From Elainella sp. Prado103 (lineage in GTDB: Bacteria > Cyanobacteriota > Cyanobacteriia > Elainellales > Elainellaceae), in the NCBI GenBank assembly GCA_025454395.1, contig JALOOM010000003.1, forward strand, positions 1-64,000: a stretch of DNA of 64,000 bases, written 5' to 3'. The notes under the pieces are model-generated. The model had not been told where the DNA came from and made no database searches. It saw only the letters and a list, made by a program, of their open reading frames with translations. The position numbers and the translations under genes were made by a program. This document shows, piece after piece, positions 26,048 through 34,986 of the stretch; position 1 is the stretch's first letter; each line of letters begins with the position of its first letter.

Positions 26048-26911
26048 ATGGTTGTTTCACCCCCTTTGGCTCCGGCTGCACCGATGCCCTTACATACCCT
26101 GATTGCCGGCTCGGGTTACCCGATCCTCTGTCTCCATGGGCATCCAGGCACGGGGCGCAGCATGTCCGTGTTTACTCAGCCACTGTCTCAGCGGTTTACG
26201 ACCCTCGCTCCTGATCTGCGGGGCTATGGACGAAGCCGAACCCAAGCTCCATTTACCATGGAGCATCATCTCATCGACCTAGGAAGCTTGCTTGATCAAC
26301 AGTCCGTGTCTGATTGCTTCATATTGGGCTGGTCACTGGGGGGGATTTTGGCGATCGAGCTGGCCTTACGCTATCCAGAGCGAGTATCTGGACTCATTTT
26401 AGTCGCAACTTCAGCTCGACCCTGGGGGAATCATCCGCCGGTCACCTGGCAAGACAACCTATTCACCGGCATTGCTGGAGGCTTGAACTTGCTCAAACCA
26501 GGTTGGCGCTGGAATATTGAGACCTTCGGCAAACGATCGCTATTTCGCTACCTGATTCAGCAACATACCCCCACCGCCTATCGATACCTGGCCCAGGAAG
26601 GAACACCCGCCTACCTGCAAACCTCTCGATTTGCCAACCAGGCGCTGCGCCAGTCCCTACGCCGGAGATACAATCGTCTGGCAGAACTTTCCCAGCTTCG
26701 TTGCCCCGTACTCATCCTGGCAGGTGAGCAGGATCGCCACATCACGGCAGCGGCATCTCAAGAAATGGTGCCCCTACTCGGTGACTGCGAAATGAAAACC
26801 TACCCCAATACGGCCCACCTATTCCCCTGGGAAATTCCAACCCAGGTGATCCAGGATCTCCAGAACTGGCTCCAGAGGCGATCACAACATCATCCCTCGA
26901 CTGCAACATAA
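26048..26911 (+). CDS. Alpha/beta hydrolase
   Basis: 287 residues. Soluble alpha/beta-hydrolase fold: oxyanion loop CLHGHPGTGRS, RGYGRSRTQAPFTM after the second strand, nucleophile Ser in ILGWSLGGIL (about residue 98), Asp in AGEQDRHI and His in NTAHLFPWE. The overall pattern is like proline iminopeptidase, haloalkane dehalogenase and esterase relatives, so substrate cannot be given. ATG start. Its end lies 3 bases from the convergent DUF1816 gene. Confidence 0.85.
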   Translation: MVVSPPLAPAAPMPLHTLIAGSGYPILCLHGHPGTGRSMSVFTQPLSQRFTTLAPDLRGYGRSRTQAPFTMEHHLIDLGSLLDQQSVSDCFILGWSLGGILAIELALRYPERVSGLILVATSARPWGNHPPVTWQDNLFTGIAGGLNLLKPGWRWNIETFGKRSLFRYLIQQHTPTAYRYLAQEGTPAYLQTSRFANQALRQSLRRRYNRLAELSQLRCPVLILAGEQDRHITAAASQEMVPLLGDCEMKTYPNTAHLFPWEIPTQVIQDLQNWLQRRSQHHPSTAT

Positions 26912-26914
26912 CCC

Positions 26915-27199
26915 TCAGACTTGACCACTCAAGATCGGGGCAATGCCAGGATTCTTAGGTGGATCGGTTTTGTCATCAAACAACGTGAGCTGGTCAGGAC
27001 GGCAGCGCTTGATTGCAAACTTAATATTGCGCGCACCCTCTTTTTCCAGGTCATCCATGAACCCTTGCTTGTCCGCCTCTGCCTCACTTGCCCTCAAATA
27101 CGGCCCGAAGTAGTAGATGCAATTGGGAGATTCGGTCGTAATTTCTAACCACCAGGCTAGCCCAAGGAATTCAAGCGTACCTAACCAGAGTTCATTCAT
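26915..27199 (-). CDS. DUF1816 protein
   Basis: 94 residues. Pattern LGLAWWLEITTESPNCIYYFGPYLRASEAE ... KQGFMDDLEKEGA matches DUF1816, a family restricted to cyanobacteria and some plastids and related in shape to the small CpcD-like linker fold. Some members are expressed under nutrient or light stress, but no activity is established. A Pro-rich tail (PPKNPGIAPIL) ends the protein. Confidence 0.75.
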   Translation of the reverse strand: MNELWLGTLEFLGLAWWLEITTESPNCIYYFGPYLRASEAEADKQGFMDDLEKEGARNIKFAIKRCRPDQLTLFDDKTDPPKNPGIAPILSGQV

Positions 27200-27280
27200 A
27201 AGCGCTTACCAGTTTGCCGGGATGCAAAAATCAACGGAACTGCATTCAATCTCTCAAAGCAGCGGAAATCAGCCAACCTA

Positions 27281-27312
27281 TCGCCGGTGCAGCGATTCGC
27301 CGGTGCAGCGAT
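27281..27312. repeat. 16-bp tandem duplication
   Basis: TCGCCGGTGCAGCGAT twice without mismatch, between the DUF1816 gene and rlmB. Confidence 0.9.
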
Positions 27313-27362
27313 AGGAAGATTAAAGTTAACCTTTTTTACATTCTGGTTATACTGTGTTACAC

Positions 27363-28730
27363 CTACTTTTGCAAAGCCTCTTTCGATACGGTTTTGAGAT
27401 GAAATTGCCGGGATCGCCGTTGTCGAAATACTTCGTAAAGTGCCATTCCGGCCGCTACTGATGCATTCAAGCTCGGCACCGTTCCTTGCAAGGGAATCGA
27501 TACTAAGGCATCACAGGCTTTTTGCGTCAGTAGTCCTAAGCCTTCTCCTTCGGAACCCACAACCAACACGATCGCGCCACTAAAAGTCACCTGCTCGATC
27601 GATTGGCTGCCCTCAGCAGCCGTTCCATAAATCCAGAACCCAGCGCTTTTTAGCTCTTCCAAGGCGCGTCCTAAATTCACGACCCGCGCAACTGGCAGCG
27701 TTTCTAAAGCTCCGGCTGCTACTTTAGCCACGGTCGAAGTGATCCCGACGGCCCGCCGCTGCGGGATCACAATTCCTTGCGCCCCTAAAGCCTCGGCGGT
27801 ACGAATGATTGCACCTAAATTATGGGGATCGGTGATCCCATCTGCGACTACAATGACAGGCTGGTCAGTCGCAGATTTGGCTCGTTCAATCAAATCGCCC
27901 AAGTCGAAATAGGGATGAAAAGCCACTTGAGCCGCAATGCCCTGGTGATTTCCTCCCTGGGTAATCTGATCGAGACGACGAGGCTCCACTTCATCAATCA
28001 CCGCTCCTTCAGCCTTGGCTTGAGCTAATAATCCATGAAAGCGGGGATCATAACGCAACTTACTGATGATCCAAATCCGGTTGAGTGTCCGTTGGCCATT
28101 CAGGGCCGCTGTCACACTATGACGACCATATACCAAGTCAGATTCACTCCCTTCCGGCATTCTATCGATCGAGTCATCCCCCTCCGCATTCAGCGGACTA
28201 TCGGCAGTAACCGCAGGAGAGACCGGTGCATTCACCCGCCGCCCTGGACGATAGTCGGCACCATTCCAGTGACCCGATGAACCGTCGGAATCGAGATAAT
28301 GTGGAGGACGATCCCGGCCTTCTGAGGCACGCGAAACCAAGCGAGGCTTAGATCCATCGGCACGATCCCGCCGATCCGAAAATTTGCGTGACCCACGCTC
28401 ATCCTTCCGATCGCCCGCTCCCCCTCTTTTCCAGCCGTCTTCCCGACGCTCTCCAGCCACAAATTTGCCTGCTTTTCGAGCTTTTCCTCCTTTCGGAATG
28501 GGTTTGCCTGGAGCACGCTGGCCACTCTCGGGGGAACGACTACTCAATTCGCTGGATCGATAATGGGGTTGCTCTCCGCTTGAACCCTCTTCCGACCGAC
28601 CAGCAGAACGACGGAACCGCCCAGGTTTACGGGTGCCCGCACCAGCAGATTTACCGGATCCTCCAGACTTAAACGATCGAGCAGGCTTACGAGAAGACTG
28701 CGGCTTTGACGAACGGCGTGGCTTTTCCAT
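27363..28730 (-). CDS. rlmB: 23S rRNA 2'-O-ribose methyltransferase, TrmH/SpoU family, with long basic N-terminus
   Basis: SPOUT methyltransferase, probably acting on G2251 of 23S rRNA. 455 residues from the ATG at 28730, which has an excellent AAGGAG ribosome site; a GTG at 28811 is less likely. The catalytic part begins near residue 205 ([15 protein letters not shown]) with the substrate-binding domain, followed by the knot: [30 protein letters not shown] and [22 protein letters not shown]. The first 200 residues are Arg/Lys/Gly/Ser-rich and disordered, which nearly doubles the family length and may help RNA binding. The exact target base is inferred from family. Confidence 0.9.
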   Translation of the reverse strand: MEKPRRSSKPQSSRKPARSFKSGGSGKSAGAGTRKPGRFRRSAGRSEEGSSGEQPHYRSSELSSRSPESGQRAPGKPIPKGGKARKAGKFVAGERREDGWKRGGAGDRKDERGSRKFSDRRDRADGSKPRLVSRASEGRDRPPHYLDSDGSSGHWNGADYRPGRRVNAPVSPAVTADSPLNAEGDDSIDRMPEGSESDLVYGRHSVTAALNGQRTLNRIWIISKLRYDPRFHGLLAQAKAEGAVIDEVEPRRLDQITQGGNHQGIAAQVAFHPYFDLGDLIERAKSATDQPVIVVADGITDPHNLGAIIRTAEALGAQGIVIPQRRAVGITSTVAKVAAGALETLPVARVVNLGRALEELKSAGFWIYGTAAEGSQSIEQVTFSGAIVLVVGSEGEGLGLLTQKACDALVSIPLQGTVPSLNASVAAGMALYEVFRQRRSRQFHLKTVSKEALQK

Positions 28731-28865
28731 GGGTCTTCTCCTTAGCAATGCTTGATCAGGCTGGCAGTTATAGCAGTTTCGGCTAGATAGCGATCGATAT
28801 TCGCTATCCACTCAAATTCATCGGGATCGCAGTTAAAATTTTCGAGGTTACTGTGAGATTAGTGA

Positions 28866-28907
28866 CGGGTTGGGAATCGCGGGTTGGGAATCGTGGGTTA
28901 GGAATCA
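28866..28907. repeat. 14-bp tandem repeat, 3 copies
   Basis: CGGGTTGGGAATCG twice perfectly, then TGGGTTAGGAATCA. Confidence 0.9.
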
Positions 28908-29022
28908 CAGTCTGATCAGAATTGTCTCAGGATTGCCAATTCAAAACCAACGGATTCGAGATTAGGAGTTCAGGAGCAGGGATTTGAGATCCTCCCTATC
29001 CGGATCATCGTTACGCTAGATC

Positions 29023-29054
29023 ACCGTTTTTCGGAGTTACCGTTTTTCGGAGTC
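29023..29054. repeat. 16-bp tandem duplication
   Basis: ACCGTTTTTCGGAGTT followed by the same with the last base changed. Confidence 0.9.
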
Positions 29055-29109
29055 ATCGTCAGGACACTACCCACCGTCTCACTAAGCCAACCTGAATAGG
29101 AAGCAGATG

Positions 29110-29172
29110 CTCACCAATCAGTTCGCCTCATTGATCAGTTATCCTCACCAATCAGTTCGCCTCATCGATCAG
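29110..29172. repeat. 34-bp tandem duplication
   Basis: A 29-base block beginning CTCACCAATCAGTTCGCC recurs after 34 bases (29110 and 29144) with one mismatch. Confidence 0.9.
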
Positions 29173-29302
29173 GGCTCCATCGAGGTTAAGCACCTCTCAA
29201 AACCAGGAAAAGGCGAATTACTGGAAGCAATCTCAAACGCCACCCTTGCTTCAATCCAGAGCAACGCCACTGTAAAACTACTGTTAAAACGATGGAACAA
29301 AG

Positions 29303-29833
29303 CTATGAACTTGTTGGGGGATGGGCAATCGGAACAGCGGGCGAATCCGTAGCTTCACCCAATTGCAACTGCGATAACAATTGAGATAGACGTTGGGGAT
29401 CGCATAAATATAGATACCCTAAAAGCGCTTCTAACCCCGTCGCCTGCTGGTAAAGTACGGGATCGATTCGCCTAGAGCTTTTGGATGCTGCATTGCGGCC
29501 ACGCCGCACAATCTCTAATTCTAGCGGGGTAAGACAGGGTTGCAAAATTTGGAGGTGACGTGCCTGACTTTCAGCTCGCACCTGAGACACAACCTGGCCA
29601 TGGTAGTCTTGGAGGCGCTTTAGCGGAAAGAGATAGTAAGTTCGGATGTAGAGCTCGTAAACTGCATCTCCAATATAGGCTAAAGCATGAGGAGAAATCT
29701 GCTGCCGCTGTGCTTCTGTCAACTCGCCTAAGGAAGAAGACACAAACAGAACAGACAAGTCAAGTCCTTGCCTGCCTGCTGAACTCTCTAAGCAAAACTG
29801 TTGAGTTGAAGCCACATGCTTCTGCCTATTCAC
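29303..29833 (-). CDS. mrnC: Mini-ribonuclease III
   Basis: RNase III catalytic domain without a double-strand RNA-binding domain; in Bacillus the enzyme matures 23S rRNA ends. 176 residues from a GTG at 29833. The catalytic domain starts near residue 45: PHALAYIGDAVYELYIR carries the signature (Asp of GDAVYE), followed by VRAESQARHL, RRGRNA and the second acidic site in TGLEALLGYLYL. Family members are about 130-150 residues, so the first ~30 residues may not be translated; later TTG or GTG codons in LDLSVLFVSSS are alternatives. Upstream lies the STAS gene on the same strand, 20 bases away. Confidence 0.85.
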   Translation of the reverse strand: MNRQKHVASTQQFCLESSAGRQGLDLSVLFVSSSLGELTEAQRQQISPHALAYIGDAVYELYIRTYYLFPLKRLQDYHGQVVSQVRAESQARHLQILQPCLTPLELEIVRRGRNAASKSSRRIDPVLYQQATGLEALLGYLYLCDPQRLSQLLSQLQLGEATDSPAVPIAHPPTSS

Positions 29834-29853
29834 AGCAGTAGAAAATAAAAGAT

Positions 29854-30222
29854 CTACACTTTTTTCAGATTCTCAAGAGCGATATCAACAGAAGGCTGAA
29901 GAGACAAGAACTGCTCTAGTCGCACCAGCTTCACAGTTTGGGTCACTCTCGGATTGGTCACAATCTGGAGTTTACCACCGGCTCCTTGCACTTTCTTAAC
30001 AAGTTGAACGAGTGCGCCCAAGCCAGAGCTGTCAACAAAGTCAATCTGGGAGAGGTCTAGGATCAGATTCTTGGGACCTTCTTCGACAAACTTATCGAGC
30101 ACCTTGCGGAACGTTGGTTCAGAAAAAGCGTCCAACAGCCCAGCCAGGCGAAACAGTTGGCAGTTGTCCCTAACTTCGCGAGTGCCTCTCAAACTAACGG
30201 TCAGGGTAAGTGCTTCCGGAAT
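29854..30222 (-). CDS. STAS-domain anti-sigma-factor antagonist, probable ATT start
   Basis: SpoIIAA-like STAS protein, 122 residues in this model. The domain is complete: CQLFRLAGLLDAFSEPTF, NLILDLSQIDFVDSSGLGAL with the phosphorylatable Ser65, and KLQIVTNPRVTQTVKLVRLEQFL. It probably acts in a partner-switching pathway with a serine kinase and phosphatase, none of which is nearby. Start: no ATG or GTG exists between the upstream in-frame stop and the domain. The ATT at 30222 is preceded by GAGGAGG with 5-base spacing (30228-30235 region), while a TTG at 30192 has no ribosome site and would cut off the first strand. I chose ATT, as in infC. Confidence 0.8.
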   Translation of the reverse strand: MPEALTLTVSLRGTREVRDNCQLFRLAGLLDAFSEPTFRKVLDKFVEEGPKNLILDLSQIDFVDSSGLGALVQLVKKVQGAGGKLQIVTNPRVTQTVKLVRLEQFLSLQPSVDIALENLKKV

Positions 30223-30227
30223 AGGAT

Positions 30228-30236
30228 CCTCCTCGC
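30228..30236 (-). promoter_or_regulatory. Strong Shine-Dalgarno deciding the STAS start
   Basis: On the minus strand GCGAGGAGG precedes ATCCT and then the ATT codon at 30222-30220. Spacing of about 5 bases is ideal and points to ATT and not the TTG ten codons later. Confidence 0.6.
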
Positions 30237-30424
30237 TATCCAGCTTTGATAGGTGTAGTAAATAGTCCGAGGTTTAAGTATAGGTCAGGATTTTACCGGC
30301 TGCAACCCAACTTACTGGGGATTGCCGATTAATTTTTTACCTGATTAATTTTCCAAATAGTATAGCGAAACTTCGAATTGACTACGCACCGATCAACAAC
30401 CCAGACAATTCGAGTCTTTGCATT

Positions 30425-31156
30425 TTAGTCTCCCTGAGGGAATTCTTGCCAGAGATTGGTCGTTTGGCGCAGGCTAACATGATCTCCATTTCCCAGGATC
30501 AAATGATCAAGCAGCGGAATACCTAAAATTTGCCCTCCGGACAGCAATTGCCGTGTTAACGCGAGATCTTCTGAACTCGGCTCCAAATTGCCGGAAGGAT
30601 GGTTGTGGGCCACGATCGCCCGCACGGCTCCCTGCCGAATCACTTCCCGAAAAATATCGCGCGGATGGGCTAGCGTTTCAGTCGCTGTACCGATCGTAAT
30701 CACGCGAGTCCCTAATAGGCGATGCTTGATATCCAGCAGCAGCAACGCAAAACGTTCTTGGGCTTGCCACATCAGATCCGCCGTTAAAGCGGCCGCCGCT
30801 AGTACCGGATCATCAATCACAATCCGATCGGTCGATCGGCAAGATAACACTCGTTTACCCAGTTCGATCGCGGCCAAAATCGTACAAGCCTTAGCCAGCC
30901 CGACTCCAGGGATTTGCGTCAGTTCATGAATACTAGCCTCTCGCAACCGAGCCAGCGGATCTTGCTGACCCTCACCAAATTGATTGAGAATATGCTGCCC
31001 TAACCCAACAGCAGATAGCTTACCCGCCCCTTGCCCCGTACCGAGCAGGATCGCCAAGAGTTCTCCGGTGGCCAAGCTTTTTGCCCCATGGGTCATCAGG
31101 CGTTCGCGCGGGCGTTCAGTCGTCGGCAAGTCTAGAATGCGATGGCTATAGCTCAT
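30425..31156 (-). CDS. radC: RadC-family JAMM-domain protein
   Basis: 243 residues from the ATG at 31156 ([20 protein letters not shown]); a TTG at 31189 adds eleven unlikely residues. N-terminal helix-hairpin-helix-type region ([23 protein letters not shown]) and a C-terminal JAB/MPN metalloprotease-like domain with the metal motif [15 protein letters not shown]. Despite the name, a role in DNA repair is not established; the JAMM domain suggests a hydrolase, and family members appear in natural transformation contexts. Single gene with free space on both sides. Confidence 0.93.
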   Translation of the reverse strand: MSYSHRILDLPTTERPRERLMTHGAKSLATGELLAILLGTGQGAGKLSAVGLGQHILNQFGEGQQDPLARLREASIHELTQIPGVGLAKACTILAAIELGKRVLSCRSTDRIVIDDPVLAAAALTADLMWQAQERFALLLLDIKHRLLGTRVITIGTATETLAHPRDIFREVIRQGAVRAIVAHNHPSGNLEPSSEDLALTRQLLSGGQILGIPLLDHLILGNGDHVSLRQTTNLWQEFPQGD

Positions 31157-31593
31157 GATGCCCCGATCAGTCGGCAGAGGTGGGCGCAAATCAGCATAGA
31201 GAAAAGCTCAGGAAACTCAAGGTAAATCCCTATCGTCACCTGCCGACTCCAGCCCGAATTTAGCTTTTAGTTATCCCACCACAAATCAAAAACTATCAGA
31301 TTAATGAGATTCGCCCAGATTAATCTGGCATCCTAATCTGGCATTCATTGCAGCGCCTTGAGATTGGTGCCCGATCCGGCAAGGGATGGCAGGAAGGGAA
31401 TAGACGGCAGGAAGGGAATTGCTCCGCTGCCCGCCGATCGTCACCAGGTGATAGACTCATCTAGAAATGTCGATCGAACCGCCGTGGCTGCGATCGATCG
31501 CCCAGTTCAGGTCGTGGTACCAATCGCAAAAGGCGCTGAATTGTCCCGGCAATCAACGAATAGTGTTCGAAATGTTCGAAATATAGTGATGGT
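31157..31593. other. Gene-free divergent region
   Basis: 437 bases between radC and the next plus-strand gene. Contains a diverged duplication of GGCAGGAAGGGAAT (about 31387-31420) and GTTCGAAAT repeated at about 31565-31582. A plus-strand frame at 31358-31603 is compositionally unlike protein and is not called. Confidence 0.55.
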
Positions 31594-31977
31594 ATGCAGT
31601 TAGAGTTTGTCCCCGTCGAAGAATTTTATTTTGCCCTCACGCTGGCCGTCCGCACATTGGATGAACTGAGCGATCTAGATTTAACAGCCATTCGATCGCG
31701 CCTAGAGGAGAAACTTGGTCAGTCTTCAACCGTAGCTGCCGCTAAGCAGAACACATTCAATTACGTGTTTCGGGTGCAGGGTTATGATAATAGTCCTGCA
31801 AACCAACTGGTCGTCTCGATCGCCGATTGGCAGGACAAATTACGACTCAGTAGCGATTATGGTTGGATCTTAGATGCGGAGCGAAAACCCGTCCGTACCG
31901 ATCGATTTGAGCACCGTTCAGAATTTAGCCAAGCCCTGCAAGCCCATCTGCGTGAGTGGCTTGATCTTCCCCTCTAA
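31594..31977 (+). CDS. Conserved hypothetical protein
   Basis: 127 residues, no signal peptide or membrane segment. Mixed alpha/beta pattern: MQLEFVPVEEFYFALTLAVRTLDELSDLDL, then a basic amphipathic helix, NTFNYVFRVQGYDNS and a C-terminal LQAHLREWLDLPL. I do not recognise a characterised family. The gene has an ATG start and ends 41 bases before the ABC ATPase gene, which may be co-transcribed. Confidence 0.65.
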   Translation: MQLEFVPVEEFYFALTLAVRTLDELSDLDLTAIRSRLEEKLGQSSTVAAAKQNTFNYVFRVQGYDNSPANQLVVSIADWQDKLRLSSDYGWILDAERKPVRTDRFEHRSEFSQALQAHLREWLDLPL

Positions 31978-32018
31978 GTTTTAGTCGAGGTTTTTTCGAT
32001 CCTTGCTTGGTTCTAGCC

Positions 32019-33743
32019 ATGCCTGATATCCTGCTTCAGATTGACCACTTGCGGGTAGCCTATCCGCAAACCGACCAGCGAACCGATGAGCCAACAGCCT
32101 GGGCGATCGATGATGTATCGCTTCAGCTTCAGGCCGGTGAGCGGATCGGGTTAGTGGGGGAGTCCGGCTGTGGCAAAAGCACCTTAGGGCGAGCCGTGAT
32201 GCGATTATTACCCCGCTCCAGCCAGGTGCAAGGGCAGGTGCTATTCAACCAAGAGCCCGTATTCGAGTTTCCGCCTGAGCGGCTGCGGCAGTTCCGGGGA
32301 GAAGCTGTAGCACTGGTCTTTCAGGATCCTATGACCCGGCTCGATCCTCTGATGACCATCGGAGAACATTGCTTAGAAACACTCCAAGCCCATCAGCCCC
32401 AACTCAGCAAGTCCGATGCTAAAGCTCGTGCGATTACGACCTTAGAAGCGGTCAAAATTCCGTCTAGCCGTTGGAGTCAATATCCCCATGAGTTTAGCGG
32501 CGGGATGCGACAACGAGTGGCGATCGCCCTGGCCCTGCTGCTCAACCCGAAATTAATTGTGGCAGATGAGCCGACGACCAGTTTGGATGTCACCGTCTCT
32601 GCCCAAATCTTGCAGGAATTAACGCGCCTCTGTGACGAGCTGCAAATGGCTTTAGTGCTGATCTCCCACGATCTAGCCCTGGTTGGAGAGTACTGCGATC
32701 GGATTGCGGTCATGCATCGCGGCAAAGTCGTAGAAACCGGATCGGCTCTCTCCGTGCTCACCCAACCTCAGCATCCCTACACGCAGTCACTTTTGCAATC
32801 GGCCCTCCATATCCAGTCCAGTGCAGGCTCCCTGGATCGCGGGATCGATCGAACTATCCCCAATGCACCCCCTCAATCTACGCCATCCTCTCGCGGCAGT
32901 ATACCCGCTGCTCTCCCTTTGCTTCGTCTGCATAATGTGCAGCAGCACTACACCCTAGAGCAAAATTTTGTGGCAAAATTACTGTCCAAATCGGTCGATC
33001 AAACCATTCGAGCCGTAGATGGGATCACACTCGACCTCTATCCAGGCGAAATTCTGGGGCTGGTTGGCGAGTCGGGGTGTGGCAAAAGCACCCTTTCCCG
33101 TACCATTTTACAGTTGATTCGCCCTACTGCTGGCACGATCGAGTTTTTGGGTCAGGATCTCAGCCGCTGTTCAAAAACGGGACTTCAGCAGCAGCGTCGC
33201 CAGATGCAGATGATCTTTCAAGATCCCCATGCCTGCCTGAATCCTCTCATGACCGTGGGCGAAAGTATTGCCGATCCACTGCTGATTCACCAATTAGCCG
33301 ATTCTCACGCAGCTCGTGCCCAAACCCTACAGATGCTAGAGCGAGTTGGCCTAACCCCAGCCCCAGACTTTTATGATCGTTACCCTAAGGATCTCTCTGG
33401 AGGACAACAGCAGCGGGTGGCGATCGCACGGGCTTTAATTACTCGCCCCAAATTACTGATCTGTGACGAGCCCGTCAGTATGCTAGATGCCAGCATTCAA
33501 GGTCAAGTTCTAGAATTGATGCTGGAGCTGAAGCGGGAATTTGATCTGACCTATCTGTTTATTACGCATGATCTCTGGGTGGCCCGTTTTCTATGCGATC
33601 GGATCGCCGTAATGAATGCAGGGCAGATCGTTGAGTTGGGCAGCACCGCCGCCGTCTTTAATCACCCCCAACATCCCTATACCAAAACCTTACTCGCTGC
33701 TGCTCCCCTCCTGTCCCGGCTGCAATCCGCTCCCGAACCTTGA
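32019..33743 (+). CDS. Fused double ABC ATPase of the oligopeptide/dipeptide importer type
   Basis: 574 residues from the ATG at 32019 (a TTG at 32007 is less likely). Two complete nucleotide-binding domains in tandem, corresponding to OppD/DppD and OppF/DppF. First: Walker A GLVGESGCGKST, signature FSGGMRQRVAIA, Walker B LIVADEPT. Second: GLVGESGCGKST again, LSGGQQQRVAIA, LLICDEPV. Each ends with the family tail HPYTQSLL or HPYTKTLL, and EQNFVAKLLSK marks the second domain start. It powers import of peptides, nickel or glutathione with separate permeases and binding protein, none in the window. The fused form is known (YejF, GsiA). Confidence 0.93.
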   Translation: MPDILLQIDHLRVAYPQTDQRTDEPTAWAIDDVSLQLQAGERIGLVGESGCGKSTLGRAVMRLLPRSSQVQGQVLFNQEPVFEFPPERLRQFRGEAVALVFQDPMTRLDPLMTIGEHCLETLQAHQPQLSKSDAKARAITTLEAVKIPSSRWSQYPHEFSGGMRQRVAIALALLLNPKLIVADEPTTSLDVTVSAQILQELTRLCDELQMALVLISHDLALVGEYCDRIAVMHRGKVVETGSALSVLTQPQHPYTQSLLQSALHIQSSAGSLDRGIDRTIPNAPPQSTPSSRGSIPAALPLLRLHNVQQHYTLEQNFVAKLLSKSVDQTIRAVDGITLDLYPGEILGLVGESGCGKSTLSRTILQLIRPTAGTIEFLGQDLSRCSKTGLQQQRRQMQMIFQDPHACLNPLMTVGESIADPLLIHQLADSHAARAQTLQMLERVGLTPAPDFYDRYPKDLSGGQQQRVAIARALITRPKLLICDEPVSMLDASIQGQVLELMLELKREFDLTYLFITHDLWVARFLCDRIAVMNAGQIVELGSTAAVFNHPQHPYTKTLLAAAPLLSRLQSAPEP

Positions 33744-33947
33744 GAATTTTGGAGATGCTCCCACCGCTCTCATCTAGACAAGATTTACCCTCCCGTCCAG
33801 ATTTCAGGTCAAAAAGGTTCAATTATTGTGTAGTATTTTTAAGGGGGATTAGATTCTCGTATTGGAGCTAGCACTCATTTGTGCGGAACTTAGAGGAATC
33901 GATCGCGCTGAAGTTCACTTGATTTAATTGGCATTCTCACCCAGTCC

Positions 33948-34976
33948 ATGTTTGGTCTTATTGGTCATCTCACAAGCTTAGAACACGCTCAATCGGTTGC
34001 CAGAGATTTGGGATATCCCGAATATGCCGATCAGGGACTTGATTTTTGGTGCAGTGCACCACCGCAGATTGTCGATACGATCACCGTAACCAGCGCAACT
34101 GGACAGCAGATCGAGGGGCGATATGTTGAATCTTGTTTCTTGCCTGAAATGCTCGCCACTCGTCGGATCAAAGCTGCAACCCGCAAGATTATCAACGCCA
34201 TGGCCCATGCCCAGAAGCACGGGATCAATATCACGGCACTCGGCGGCTTTTCCTCAATCATTTTCGAGAACTTTAACCTGCAACAAATCCAGCAGGTTCG
34301 CAACATTAAACTGGAATTTGAGCGCTTTACCACGGGCAATACCCACACCGCCTATATTATCTGTCGGCAAGTAGAGCAGGCTTCCAAACAGTTGGGCATT
34401 GACTTGGGTCAGGCCACAGTTGCTGTATGCGGTGCAACGGGGGATATTGGCAGTGCTGTCTGTCGTTGGCTGAATGCCCGCGCTGATGTGGCAGAACTCT
34501 TGTTGGTCGCTCGCAATCAAGAACGCCTTCAGGATCTACAAGGTGAACTGGGCCGCGGCAAGGTGATGGGACTAGAGGAAGCCTTGCCTGAAGCTGATAT
34601 TGTGGTTTGGGTTGCCAGTATGCCCAAAGGGGTCGAGATTGACTACGGCGCATTGAAACAGCCTTGTTTAATGGTCGATGGGGGCTATCCCAAAAACATG
34701 GCCAACCTGATCCAGCATCCCGGCATCTATGTATTGAATGGTGGGATCGTTGAACATTCCCTCGATATTGACTGGCGGATCATGCGAATTGTCAACATGG
34801 ATGTACCTGCACGTCAATTGTTTGCCTGCTTTGCAGAATCCATGCTGTTAGAGTTTGAGAAACTGTATACTAACTTCTCCTGGGGCCGCAATCAAATTAC
34901 CCTGGAGAAAATGGATCTGATCGGTCAGGTCTCGGTCAAACATGGCTTCCGACCGTTGTTGTTATCAGGAGTCTAG
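33948..34976 (+). CDS. aar: Long-chain acyl-[acyl-carrier-protein] reductase
   Basis: NADPH-dependent reduction of acyl-ACP to fatty aldehyde, first step of cyanobacterial alkane synthesis. 342 residues, normal for the family. N-terminal domain [15 protein letters not shown], Rossmann motif [11 protein letters not shown] (161-171), and the acyl-enzyme Cys294 in [17 protein letters not shown], the same number as in the Synechococcus enzyme. In many cyanobacteria the gene for aldehyde-deformylating oxygenase lies directly upstream and accA downstream; here the neighbours are an ABC ATPase and coaX, so the partner is encoded elsewhere or missing. No clear ribosome site before the ATG. Confidence 0.96.
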   Translation: MFGLIGHLTSLEHAQSVARDLGYPEYADQGLDFWCSAPPQIVDTITVTSATGQQIEGRYVESCFLPEMLATRRIKAATRKIINAMAHAQKHGINITALGGFSSIIFENFNLQQIQQVRNIKLEFERFTTGNTHTAYIICRQVEQASKQLGIDLGQATVAVCGATGDIGSAVCRWLNARADVAELLLVARNQERLQDLQGELGRGKVMGLEEALPEADIVVWVASMPKGVEIDYGALKQPCLMVDGGYPKNMANLIQHPGIYVLNGGIVEHSLDIDWRIMRIVNMDVPARQLFACFAESMLLEFEKLYTNFSWGRNQITLEKMDLIGQVSVKHGFRPLLLSGV

Positions 34977-34986
34977 GGGTTGCTAC

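Larger units (their letters stand above)
28731..29302. other. Gene-free region rich in microduplications
   Basis: About 570 bases between rlmB and the mini-RNase III gene. Three independent tandem duplications occur (28866-28907, 29023-29054, 29110-29172). A plus-strand frame at 29107-29352 is made partly of the last repeat and is not a credible gene. Confidence 0.6.

Noticed and set aside
29107-29352. Small plus-strand gene
   Set aside because: Half of it is the 34-bp duplication and it overlaps the end of the mini-RNase III gene; no protein pattern.
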